Notes under the pieces: generated by a model
Told to the model about the DNA's origin: nothing
Seen by the model: only the letters and a program-made list of their open reading frames with translations
Databases searched by the model: none
Shown here: positions 52,953-61,697 of the stretch, piece after piece
How the letters are laid out: each line of letters opens with the position of its first letter
Position numbering within the stretch: the stretch's first letter is position 1
Source: Alishewanella aestuarii B11
GTDB lineage: Bacteria > Pseudomonadota > Gammaproteobacteria > Enterobacterales > Alteromonadaceae
Length of the DNA stretch: 64,000 nucleotides
Assembly: GCF_000280055.1 (NCBI RefSeq)
Contig: NZ_ALAB01000027.1
Coordinates: forward strand, 62,001-126,000
Direction of reading: 5' to 3'
Made by a program: the position numbers and the translations under genes

Positions 52953-54289
52953 CAACACTGGTACTACTAAATAGCAGCTTACGGCTGGATGACAACCCGC
53001 TGCTCAAGGCACCAGCGGGGCCGGCCGCTGCGGTAGTGGTGCTTGAGCAGCAGCAGTGCTTTGGCCGCCAGTATGGCCTGTATCGCAGCAATCTGTGGCG
53101 CCTGAAAACCCAGCTGCAAGCCTTTCAGGCGCTCACTGAGGCCCTGGCACAGCACAATATTGGTCTGATTATCCGCTTTGGCGATACCCGCAGCGAACTT
53201 TTACAGTTAGCAGAACAGCTGCAGGCCGATAGACTGCTGGCCAGTGAGCCAACGGCACCGGAGGAATACCAGGCGCTGCGTGCTCTGGCACCGGCGCTTG
53301 CGCTGGAACTGCAGGATAATAACAGCCTACTCGGCGCTTCACTAAGACCAGAGCTTAGCCGCTTGCCTGATCGCTTTACGCAATTTCGCAAACAGTTGGA
53401 GCCAAGCCTGCTGGTCACGCCGCCGAAAAGGACGCAGCCTGCTGGTGACTGGTTAAGCCCGGCTGCTGCCGCCACTTACTCGCAGCAGGCGATGCTACAG
53501 CAATGGCTTGGCAACAGCGTTCCGGCAAGCTGGGATGAAACTAAGGCGCTGGCGCGACTTAAGCATTTTATCTGGCAGGGCCGGCATATTCTGCATTACA
53601 AAGACAGCCGCAATGCGCTCATCGGTGAGCATTACGCCAGCTTTTTCTCAACGCCGCTCAGCTTGGGCACCTTGTCGGTGCGCCGCTGCTGGCAGCAGGT
53701 GGAACAATTTGAACAGCAGGTCGAAGCTAACGAATCAACCTACTGGCTAAAATTTGAATTATTGTGGCGGGAGTTTTTCCGCTGGCAAATGCGTAAATAT
53801 CAGGCGCGCTGGTTTAGTAAAACCGGCATCAGCGGTAAGGCTGATTACAGCAAACCCAACCTGAACAACTCGCAGCAGCATGCTTTTGCCAGCTGGTGTG
53901 CCGGCAACACCGGCGTACCCTTTATCGATGCCAATATGCGGCTGTTAAATCAGAGCGGTTTAATGAGTAACCGCGGCCGGCAGAATGTGGCCAGCTATCT
54001 GGTGCATGACTTGGCGCTGGATTGGCGGCTGGGCGCTGCCTACTTCGAGCAGCGGCTACTCGATTACGATGTCGCCAGTAACTGGGGTAACTGGGCCTAT
54101 ATCGCGGGCTATGGCAATAGTGAAGCCCGGCCTTTTAACCCGATTAAGCAGGCGCTCTGGTACGATCCCGACGCGGCCTTTGTACGGGCGCTGCTGCCGG
54201 ACATCAGCGGCGTCGGTAAGGCAGCGCATCGCCCTGCCGCACACGCCCACCTGTTACCGCAGTGGCGCAGCTGGTTAAGCGAACTCTAG
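52949..54289 (+). CDS. DASH-type cryptochrome / photolyase
   Basis: This 446-residue protein has an N-terminal antenna (photolyase) domain and an FAD domain: [50 protein letters not shown], then [19 protein letters not shown] and [10 protein letters not shown]. The [11 protein letters not shown] stretch and the missing ring of C-terminal Trp/Arg extensions point to CRY-DASH, which repairs thymine dimers in single-stranded DNA or senses light. The start overlaps the preceding stop by four bases (ATGA). Confidence 0.88.
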   Translation: MTTLVLLNSSLRLDDNPLLKAPAGPAAAVVVLEQQQCFGRQYGLYRSNLWRLKTQLQAFQALTEALAQHNIGLIIRFGDTRSELLQLAEQLQADRLLASEPTAPEEYQALRALAPALALELQDNNSLLGASLRPELSRLPDRFTQFRKQLEPSLLVTPPKRTQPAGDWLSPAAAATYSQQAMLQQWLGNSVPASWDETKALARLKHFIWQGRHILHYKDSRNALIGEHYASFFSTPLSLGTLSVRRCWQQVEQFEQQVEANESTYWLKFELLWREFFRWQMRKYQARWFSKTGISGKADYSKPNLNNSQQHAFASWCAGNTGVPFIDANMRLLNQSGLMSNRGRQNVASYLVHDLALDWRLGAAYFEQRLLDYDVASNWGNWAYIAGYGNSEARPFNPIKQALWYDPDAAFVRALLPDISGVGKAAHRPAAHAHLLPQWRSWLSEL

Positions 54290-54291
54290 CG

Positions 54292-55800
54292 ATGCATCTG
54301 CTGTGGTTTAAACGCGACCTGCGCCTCGAGGACCACGCGGCGCTGTTTTATGCCGCCAAAAATGGCAGCGCCGTGTTACCAGTCTATATTGTCGAGCCAG
54401 ATTATTGGCAACAGCCTGATGTGTCGTTACGGCACTGGGCCTTTGTCAGCGAAGCCCTGACGCAGCTGCAGCAGCAACTGACAGCGCTGGGGCAGCCTCT
54501 GCTGGTGTGTTATGGCGCCGCGACCCGGGTGCTACGTGAGCTCTGTGCCCGCTTTCCGATCAGCGCTGTCTATAGCCATCAGGAAACCGGTAATTTATGG
54601 AGCTATCAGCGTGATCTGGCAGTAGCACGTTTACTGGCAGAACTGGCTCTGCCATGGCAGCAATACCCGCAGTTTGCGGTGATCCGCACGCTCAGTTCAC
54701 GCGATCACTGGTTTGAGCAAGCCGATCATTGGCTGAGCCAACCGCTGTACCCCTGCCCGGCCAGGCTACCTTTTATTTGCGCCGCGAACTGGCAGGCGCC
54801 GCTGCCGGTGCCGCAACGCAGCCGCGACTTGCCAGCGTGTCAGCAGCGGCAACATGGCTGGCAGCTGCAACAGACGTTGCATAGCTTTCTACACCAACGC
54901 AGCCAGCACTATCATGGCGGCATTTCTTTTGCGGCGCGCGCAGTAAATAGCTGCTCCCGCCTCAGCCCCTTTCTGTCTTATGGCCAGCTTAGTATCCGTC
55001 AACTGCAGCAGCTTACCGAGCAACAACGTAAGGCCAGCGATTCCACCCAGCAAAAACGCGGGCTGCAGGCGTTTTACAGCCGGCTGCGCTGGCATTGCCA
55101 TTTTATACAGAAGCTGGAAGATGAGCCGGAAGTGGAAATGCGTAATATGCATCGCGGCTTTGATGGCTTACGCGAGGACGCCTTTGATGCGGCGCTGTTC
55201 CAGGCCTGGGCCAGCGGTCAGACCGGCTATCCGCTGATTGACGCGGCCATGCGCTCGCTGCTAAATACCGGTTGGTTGCACTTTCGCGGCCGCGCCATGC
55301 TGGTGGCCTTTGCCAGTTATCATTTATGGCTGCACTGGCGGCCGCTGGCATTACATCTGGCACAATGCTTTGTCGACTACGAGCCGGGCATCCACTATCC
55401 GCAAATTCAGATGCAAGCCGGCACGACCGGGATCAACCCCAACCGCATGTACAACCCGGTAAAACAAAGTATGCAAAAAGATCCCAAGGGTGATTTTATC
55501 CGGCAATGGCTGCCGGAATTACGCCGGGTGCCGGACAGCTGGCTGCATCAGCCCTGGCTGATGAGCAGCTCGCTGCAACAGCAATACGGTTGTATGATAG
55601 GCCGTGATTATCCGGCGCCGGTGGTCGCGGCCAGCCAGGCCGTAAGCGCCGCCAGAGCGAAACTCAGTCAGTGGCTGGCGCAGCAACGCGGGCAGTTTGA
55701 ACTGGAAAAGCGTCAGGTATTTCAGCGCCATGCCAGCCGAAATCGGCCAGCAGAGCGGCGCTCAGTAAAGCAGAGCAGTCAGCTCGGGTTATTCGACTAA
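54292..55800 (+). CDS. Photolyase/cryptochrome family protein, third clade
   Basis: This 502-residue protein has [21 protein letters not shown] at the N-terminus (antenna-binding domain) and an FAD domain with [51 protein letters not shown] and [30 protein letters not shown]. It is neither FeS-BCP nor DASH. It resembles a cryptochrome-like clade common in marine Gammaproteobacteria whose exact role I do not recall. ATG 54292 starts two bases after the previous stop, so the operon is tight. Confidence 0.82.
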   Translation: MHLLWFKRDLRLEDHAALFYAAKNGSAVLPVYIVEPDYWQQPDVSLRHWAFVSEALTQLQQQLTALGQPLLVCYGAATRVLRELCARFPISAVYSHQETGNLWSYQRDLAVARLLAELALPWQQYPQFAVIRTLSSRDHWFEQADHWLSQPLYPCPARLPFICAANWQAPLPVPQRSRDLPACQQRQHGWQLQQTLHSFLHQRSQHYHGGISFAARAVNSCSRLSPFLSYGQLSIRQLQQLTEQQRKASDSTQQKRGLQAFYSRLRWHCHFIQKLEDEPEVEMRNMHRGFDGLREDAFDAALFQAWASGQTGYPLIDAAMRSLLNTGWLHFRGRAMLVAFASYHLWLHWRPLALHLAQCFVDYEPGIHYPQIQMQAGTTGINPNRMYNPVKQSMQKDPKGDFIRQWLPELRRVPDSWLHQPWLMSSSLQQQYGCMIGRDYPAPVVAASQAVSAARAKLSQWLAQQRGQFELEKRQVFQRHASRNRPAERRSVKQSSQLGLFD

Positions 55801-55828
55801 CACCTTGGCTTAAACTGACGGGAGCAGC

Positions 55829-56227
<399 letters not shown>

Positions 56228-56305
56228 TCAGCTGTCGGAGCGCATTTTGTTGATCCTTTCAGCAATAAATCCGTTAAGATATCAATAACCAACAGCGAGG
56301 CCACT

Positions 56306-57139
56306 ATGAGCATAGAACAAGCAATTATCCGGGAAATGCGGGTGCTGCCGCAGATCGATGTCGAATTTGAGATCCGCCGCCGGGTCGACTTTATTAAAGC
56401 GAGGCTGCAAAGTGCCGGCTTAAAAACTCTGGTACTTGGCATCAGTGGCGGTGTTGACTCCACTACTTGTGGCCGGCTGGCCCAGTTAGCGGTGGATGAA
56501 TTAAACCGCGAACAGAGTGGTGGCTATCAGTTTATCGCGGTACGGCTGCCGTACGGTGTGCAAAAAGATGAAGAAGAAGCGCAGCTGGCGCTGCGTTTTA
56601 TCCAACCCAGTCTTAGTGTGACGGTCAATATAAAGGCGGCAGCCGATGCGCTGCATCAGAGCACCTTACTGGGTATTGAGAGCCTGCCGTTACCGGGCGA
56701 AGCGCAGCAGGATTTTGCCAAAGGCAATGTTAAAGCTCGCTGCCGGATGCTGGCGCAATATCATATTGCGGCGCTGCAAGGCGGTTTAGTGCTGGGTACC
56801 GATCATTCGGCAGAAAATATTACCGGCTTCTACACCAAATGGGGTGACGGTGCCTGTGATCTGGCACCGCTGTTCGGCTTAAGTAAACGCCAGGTCCGGG
56901 CCTTGGCACGGCATCTGGGCGCGCCGGAACTACTGGTAGAAAAAACACCGACAGCCGATCTGGAATGTATGGCGCCGCAAAAGGCCGATGAAGCGGCGCT
57001 GGGACTTACTTACCAGCAAATTGATGACTTTTTGGAAGGCAAGGCAGTGGATGCGGCAGTCAGCGCGCGTTTAGTGCAGATCTATCAGAAAACCCAACAT
57101 AAGCGCCAACCGATCCCAACGGTATACGACCCTTTGTAA
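56306..57139 (+). CDS. nadE: NH3-dependent NAD+ synthetase
   Basis: This 277-residue enzyme amidates nicotinic acid adenine dinucleotide. The ATP-pyrophosphatase loop [15 protein letters not shown], plus [34 protein letters not shown], are family hallmarks. Length matches the ammonia-dependent form without a glutaminase domain. It is divergent from glnB; the 138 bases between hold a TATAAT at 56205-56210 without a convincing -35. Confidence 0.96.
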   Translation: MSIEQAIIREMRVLPQIDVEFEIRRRVDFIKARLQSAGLKTLVLGISGGVDSTTCGRLAQLAVDELNREQSGGYQFIAVRLPYGVQKDEEEAQLALRFIQPSLSVTVNIKAAADALHQSTLLGIESLPLPGEAQQDFAKGNVKARCRMLAQYHIAALQGGLVLGTDHSAENITGFYTKWGDGACDLAPLFGLSKRQVRALARHLGAPELLVEKTPTADLECMAPQKADEAALGLTYQQIDDFLEGKAVDAAVSARLVQIYQKTQHKRQPIPTVYDPL

Positions 57140-57149
57140 CAGCGCACAT

Positions 57150-57188
57150 CCCCTAAAGCGGGCTGAATTACCGCTTTAGGGCGTTTTA
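57150..57188 (+). terminator. Terminator of nadE
   Basis: CCCTAAAGCGG / CCGCTTTAGGG, an 11-bp stem with 9-base loop, is followed by CGTTTT. Confidence 0.8.
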
Positions 57189-57278
57189 GCATAACAACCA
57201 AGAACAATATAAATAACATTTATTTCACAATACATATCTTCGCGCTAGACTTCATAGCAGTAGCAAAGGAGTCTGGAT

Positions 57279-57773
57279 ATGCGCCAACTTGGGTTAACCT
57301 TACTTGAACTACTGATTGCGTTAGCGGTATTAGCTATCTTGCTATCCATCGGTGCGCCGGCGATGGATGAACTTATCCACCAGCAGCGCGCCAAAAGTTA
57401 TGTGCAGCAATTCAGCCGCCATTTACATTTTGCCAGGCTGCAAGCCAGTAGCCATCTGCAACCGGTACGCTTGTGCCCCGTCAGCGGCAATCAATGTCTG
57501 GGCGACTGGCAGCACGATCCCATTAGGTTGACGTTACAGTTGCCAGAGCCGACACCACCATTGCTATTACGGGAACTACCGGCGCTGCCAGGCGGGCATC
57601 GTCTGAATTATAACCGCCAGCATCTGGAGTTTCGCCGTGACGGCAGTTTAAATGCGTTGGAAAACGGTACCTTTTATTACTGTCCGCCCAGCCGCTTTAA
57701 CTGGCATTACCGGCTGGTATTAAATCAGGCCGGACGCAGCCGGCTGCATTATATCAATACCGCCTGCCCCTGA
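57279..57773 (+). CDS. fimT: GspH/FimT-family pseudopilin
   Basis: This is a 164-residue minor pilin. The class III prepilin signal is LG-LTLLELLIALAVLAIL, with cleavage after Gly5, Leu rather than Phe at +1, and Glu at +5. The C-terminal region carries Cys pairs (LCPVSGNQC, and YYCPPSR to the final CP). It is on the strand opposite the remaining pilin genes, converging with the second pilE. It likely helps prime pilus assembly. The symbol follows family usage. Confidence 0.82.
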   Translation: MRQLGLTLLELLIALAVLAILLSIGAPAMDELIHQQRAKSYVQQFSRHLHFARLQASSHLQPVRLCPVSGNQCLGDWQHDPIRLTLQLPEPTPPLLLRELPALPGGHRLNYNRQHLEFRRDGSLNALENGTFYYCPPSRFNWHYRLVLNQAGRSRLHYINTACP

Positions 57774-57882
57774 ATGGATTTCGCTTTAGCTTACTCATCG
57801 CCAAGGTTCTGCGTCATATTGGCATTGCTGCTCTTTTAACTGCAGCATAAGCGGACTTGCTGACGCCACCCGGCCATTGCCT

Positions 57883-58284
57883 TTACTCCCAACAGCTTAA
57901 CGGTTCAGCCAAACCGGGATTGCGCTGCCCAAGATGATTCAGACTAAACTGTCGGCAGAGTTGGTCCTGTTGTTGAGGTCCCTGCGCCGTTAACAGCAGT
58001 AAATAGCTGTGCGGTGCTATGCTTGCCGACAGCTGTAACTGATAACGGCCGTTAAGAGTTAGTGCTGAGCTTAACCCCAGCTCAACCGCACTGGTGGCGT
58101 AACGACCCTCTGCCAGCAGATATTGCTCTTGCCGCGCAGCCAGTTCTAATAAGGTAGTAACCGCCTGGGCACGGTAGGAGCGCAGGATATATTGCTGATA
58201 AGACGGGTAACTGATACTCGCCAGGATCCCCAGCAACAGCAATGTGATCAGCATCTCCAGCAGCGTAAAGCCACGCGCTTTCAT
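57883..58284 (-). CDS. Type IV pilin PilE-like, second copy
   Basis: This 133-residue minor pilin has prepilin signal KARG-FTLLEMLITLLLLGILASISYPSYQQYILRSYRAQA, Glu at +5, and a short C-terminal domain with LCRQFSLNHLGQRNPG and a final Cys. It overlaps the upstream 355-residue gene by one base. It stands last in the cassette pilV-pilW-pilX-(355-residue gene)-pilE. Confidence 0.87.
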   Translation of the reverse strand: MKARGFTLLEMLITLLLLGILASISYPSYQQYILRSYRAQAVTTLLELAARQEQYLLAEGRYATSAVELGLSSALTLNGRYQLQLSASIAPHSYLLLLTAQGPQQQDQLCRQFSLNHLGQRNPGLAEPLSCWE

Positions 58285-59351
58285 TAAAAGGCCCCCTGCT
58301 CGTCTTTAAAGGTGGCCAGACGTCGGATAAAAGCTCGGGCATCCAGCTGCAGCGGCTCACTGCAATAGTGACAATCACCACTGATCCGACGCAGTACCGG
58401 CAGAATAGTCAGTTGCTGCTCGGTATTAGCCCAGATCAGGCTGACGCTCAGATCCACCTGCTGTTGCAATTGCAAACGCCCGTTTGCCAGATAGGGGATG
58501 CTCAGCTGCCGGCTTTGATAGACCTGCCCTGCGGTATGTAATTGCACTGCCAACAGCTGATGCTCGGCCAGTTCAGGCTGGCAACTGTCTGCGGTTGGGC
58601 GCATTAAAGGCGCATAGATCACACCGGCAACCACTCGCGGCAGTGCCGTTAAGCGACCGTTTAAGCGCATTTGCCAACCCGCCGTTGCCAACAAATTACG
58701 CCAATCAGCAGCACTGAGCGTAAGTTGCTGCTCTGCATCGGATAATTCAGTGCGATCTGTGAGCTGAGCGCCCTGGATAAAGGTTTGCAGCGCCGGATTA
58801 ACGCTATAACGCAACAGCAGCAACACATCCTGATCCGACAGTGGGTCGCGGCCAAGCAATAACAGCAGATGCTGCTCCAGATTTTTCCAGACTGCCGGCG
58901 CCAGGCGACCTGGTAATCGCGTTCTGAGCAAGCTGACGCTATAACGAAACTGCAGCCCAAGCCCGGACAAGTCCGCCAATAGCACAGGCGTACCCAGTTG
59001 GTTGCCGGAAAAAGCCACCCGCCAAATTAAGCCTTGTTGATTCACCAGCCACAGATGATCCGCCAGCCCATCCAGATCCGCATCTTCTGCCAGCGGCTGC
59101 GCCATAAAGCTACCGGAAAAAGCCGGATGATTCAGCGCGATGCTGGCAAGTAGTTGCTGATCTGCTGCGCCGAGCACCTGCAGCTCGGCAGGCTCCGACG
59201 ACGCTGCGGCCCAGGCCAGTTCCGCCTGTACCGTCTGTTGCTGATGTTTAAGCGTTAGCCGTGCCGGCTCAGTCGGCAGAAACTCCGGGCAAGCCGCAGG
59301 CAAAGCCAGACTATGCAGCAGCAGCCAAAGTAGCAGAATGCGGGGGCTCAT
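58284..59351 (-). CDS. PilY1-like short secreted protein in the pilY1 position
   Basis: This 355-residue protein matches no characterised family as a whole. It has a signal peptide (1-20, ending ALPAA) and a Ca-binding-like DADLDGLADHLW at 90-100, leading into WLVNQQGLIWRV. That stretch aligns with DANGDGITDWFFVGDLQGNIWKF of PilY1 encoded further along. The rest has several Cys residues (for example CHYCSEP near the C-terminus). It sits between pilX and pilE, exactly where pilY1 normally lies. It may be a reduced PilY1, about a third of the usual length. Confidence 0.6.
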   Translation of the reverse strand: MSPRILLLWLLLHSLALPAACPEFLPTEPARLTLKHQQQTVQAELAWAAASSEPAELQVLGAADQQLLASIALNHPAFSGSFMAQPLAEDADLDGLADHLWLVNQQGLIWRVAFSGNQLGTPVLLADLSGLGLQFRYSVSLLRTRLPGRLAPAVWKNLEQHLLLLLGRDPLSDQDVLLLLRYSVNPALQTFIQGAQLTDRTELSDAEQQLTLSAADWRNLLATAGWQMRLNGRLTALPRVVAGVIYAPLMRPTADSCQPELAEHQLLAVQLHTAGQVYQSRQLSIPYLANGRLQLQQQVDLSVSLIWANTEQQLTILPVLRRISGDCHYCSEPLQLDARAFIRRLATFKDEQGAF

Positions 59352-59725
59352 GGTGCAAACTCCGGGATCTGCAACCTTTTACGTAGCAGCATGCTGCCGT
59401 AGCGGGTATAAAGCGGGTATTGATGATGTTGCTCTGCTGTTTCAAATAACACCAACTCACATTGCATGCTGGCATCTGACCAGGCGGCATAGGTTCCCGG
59501 GCAAGAGGGCAGAGCTGATACCGGATCAGGTAGCAGTTCCGGATCCAAACCGGATAACTGTAACAGATGCGCCTGCAATGCCTGTACGTCCAGTTGCAGT
59601 TGCTGCTGCGCTGCCTGAGCCGATTTCACGCTAAGCTGGCTAATATATAAATTACTACTGACCATTAATAACATAACCACTAAAAACAACAGTGCACTGA
59701 GTAAAACCATTCCTTGCTCTCTCAT
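59348..59725 (-). CDS. pilX: Minor pilin PilX
   Basis: This 125-residue protein has a PilX N-terminal domain. The prepilin-like start is REQG-MVLLSALLFLVVMLLMVSSNLYISQLSVKSAQAA, which lacks Glu at +5, as in the PilX/GspK group. GspK-like proteins cap pseudopili. It overlaps the following gene by four bases and follows pilW by 43. Confidence 0.82.
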   Translation of the reverse strand: MREQGMVLLSALLFLVVMLLMVSSNLYISQLSVKSAQAAQQQLQLDVQALQAHLLQLSGLDPELLPDPVSALPSCPGTYAAWSDASMQCELVLFETAEQHHQYPLYTRYGSMLLRKRLQIPEFAP

Positions 59726-59768
59726 AGCTCCTCCGTAGTTTCAGTAACGATGCTCTGAATTGTCGTCC

Positions 59769-60731
59769 TCACTCTTCTGCCGTACTGGCAAAACTAAAAT
59801 TCACCGCCCCACTTAACAGCAGGCGCCGGTAGTGATCGCCGGGCGCAGCAAACTGCTGCGATCCCAACTGATATAAACGCTGATTCTGATACCGCATATC
59901 CGGCTCCAACGCCCGCAGTAACACAAAGAAGCGGACACCCAGGATCCGCGCATCCTGTTGTAACCAGTAGCCGCTGGTCATATCGGCGGTGGGTACTATG
60001 GCATCAGGTAGCCCGTCCTGATCCAGATCGAGCAGAAACTCAAAGTGCAGCCGCTCCACCCCATCGACTACCGAGTCGGTACTGATACTGGCTTGTCCGC
60101 CTGCAGTGCGAACCAGACGCTTGCGCATCAGGACCGGTATACTGCCAGTGCTGTGTTGCTGCCATTGGATATACAGCACTAAATGTTGGTAGGGAAAAAG
60201 CAGTGTCTGAGCCGGAATAGCACTGTCACGATCGACGAACTGCGCTTGCTGCCACTGCGGCCAGAAGTAATAACGGTTGGCACGCATTTCATCAGGCGTT
60301 ACAGCTAAACCCAAAGTGCGTTTGAGTTGGATAAACTCAGTGCCATTTGCCAGGTTAGACAAACAGGATAATTGCCCGCTGCTACCGGCCGCCGCGGCAT
60401 AAAGCGTCAGAAAGGGTTCATTGGTAAGCGGGAAACTGCCATGCGTCATACCGGGCAGCCGGCAATCGGCGGCCGGTGGCGCAGCCTGGCTGCTACTTTG
60501 CCTGACTTGTGCTAGCGATTGACCGGCCCAGAAACCGCTATTTTCAAACTCGTTATACAACAAATTCATTACTAACTGGCCATTTTGCTGCAAAAACGCC
60601 AGCTGCCGGCTCTGGGTAGAAGCAGCACTAAGACTGCTAAAAGCAGTTAACATCAACGCCAGTAGTAACAGCGCCAGTGTACTGGCGATCATTAATTCGA
60701 TTAATGAAAAGCCTCCTTGCTTGCCTGTCAT
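59769..60731 (-). CDS. pilW: Minor pilin PilW
   Basis: This 320-residue protein has prepilin signal KQGG-FSLIELMIASTLALLLLALML, Glu at +5, and the long C-terminal domain with NLLYNEFENSGFWAG typical of PilW. Two Cys pairs are present. It follows pilV by three bases. Confidence 0.87.
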   Translation of the reverse strand: MTGKQGGFSLIELMIASTLALLLLALMLTAFSSLSAASTQSRQLAFLQQNGQLVMNLLYNEFENSGFWAGQSLAQVRQSSSQAAPPAADCRLPGMTHGSFPLTNEPFLTLYAAAAGSSGQLSCLSNLANGTEFIQLKRTLGLAVTPDEMRANRYYFWPQWQQAQFVDRDSAIPAQTLLFPYQHLVLYIQWQQHSTGSIPVLMRKRLVRTAGGQASISTDSVVDGVERLHFEFLLDLDQDGLPDAIVPTADMTSGYWLQQDARILGVRFFVLLRALEPDMRYQNQRLYQLGSQQFAAPGDHYRRLLLSGAVNFSFASTAEE

Positions 60732-60734
60732 ACG

Positions 60735-61208
60735 CTACTCCATGGCAGGAACCTGTAGACCGGCCCGACCTGGCCCGCCGCCGCAGTGCTGGCTGGCCAG
60801 GCTCAGCGCCGAGCGCTGTTGCCAGCTGGCTTGCAATCTGATGTGTCCGGCTTGCTGCTGTAGGCAAAACTCGGGCGCCAGCAAGAGCCCATAGCCACTA
60901 TCGGTTAACCATTGCTGCTGCCAGCGCGCCAGCAAATGCTGGCGGTAATCTCCGTCCACGCAACCCGATGCGCAAGGCGGCATACCCGCTTCCGGCAATA
61001 CATCGAGAGCGGTATCTGTAGTAGTATGAAAACTGGAAAGTTGTGGCAGGATATCACGCGCCAGCGCCACAGCTGTGGTGGTTTGCAAGGCATCGGTAGT
61101 CAAGCGCAGTGCTTGCAGCTGAGCAGCAAGCACTGTCAGTAAGCCGACTTTTAAGATCAGTAAAGTGACCAGTACCTCGACTAAAGTCACTCCCTGTTGG
61201 CGTAACAT
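60735..61208 (-). CDS. pilV: Minor pilin PilV
   Basis: This 157-residue protein has prepilin signal LRQQG-VTLVEVLVTLLILKVGLLTV, Glu at +5, and the following helix LQALRLTTDALQTTTAVALARDI. The start at 61208 has GAGG upstream; an upstream in-frame Met at 61226 is less likely. It begins 78 bases after the upstream pilE stop, so a second promoter is possible there; I could not place one. Confidence 0.84.
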   Translation of the reverse strand: MLRQQGVTLVEVLVTLLILKVGLLTVLAAQLQALRLTTDALQTTTAVALARDILPQLSSFHTTTDTALDVLPEAGMPPCASGCVDGDYRQHLLARWQQQWLTDSGYGLLLAPEFCLQQQAGHIRLQASWQQRSALSLASQHCGGGPGRAGLQVPAME

Positions 61209-61286
61209 GGCGACCTCGTTTAGCAACCCTTAGGTAAATAAACTTAGATCACCTTGTTAAAATTTCAACAAAATTTGTGAATTTTT

Positions 61287-61697
61287 TTACCAACACCTTT
61301 GTACTGTTGCCAGGTCAAAACCACCGTTAGCACCTTTGCGCCCCGTCTGATCATAGGTCAGCACACCGCAACCATCCCCAGCCTGGGCTGCGGATGGGGT
61401 TGCGGTAATCCGATAGGTTCTGGCGGCCTGATTGTCCAGCGCAAAGGTATAGCGCTGGTTAAGATCGTTAATACACTGACTAGCCGGCAAATTTAACCCA
61501 AGGTAGCTAAAATTCGCCGAATAGCCGCGCTCCATAAAGTGCGACAGCTCCATCACGCAAGCGGTAGCCGCACTACGATTACTGCGCAATACATAATCGC
61601 GGTAAGATGGGTAGGCAATAGAGGCCAGAATACCTACTATTGCCACCGCCACCATTAACTCGATTAGCGTGATACCTTTAATTTTATTTATCATCAT
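61287..61697 (-). CDS. pilE: Type IV pilin PilE-like, first copy
   Basis: This 136-residue minor pilin has prepilin signal KIKG-ITLIELMVAVAIVGILASIAYPSYRDYVLRSNRSAA, Glu at +5, Cys residues in ATACVM, SQCIN, DGCGV, and RCW at the end. It overlaps the pilY1 stop by four bases (ATGA), which is the usual pilY1-pilE coupling. Confidence 0.9.
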   Translation of the reverse strand: MMINKIKGITLIELMVAVAIVGILASIAYPSYRDYVLRSNRSAATACVMELSHFMERGYSANFSYLGLNLPASQCINDLNQRYTFALDNQAARTYRITATPSAAQAGDGCGVLTYDQTGRKGANGGFDLATVQRCW

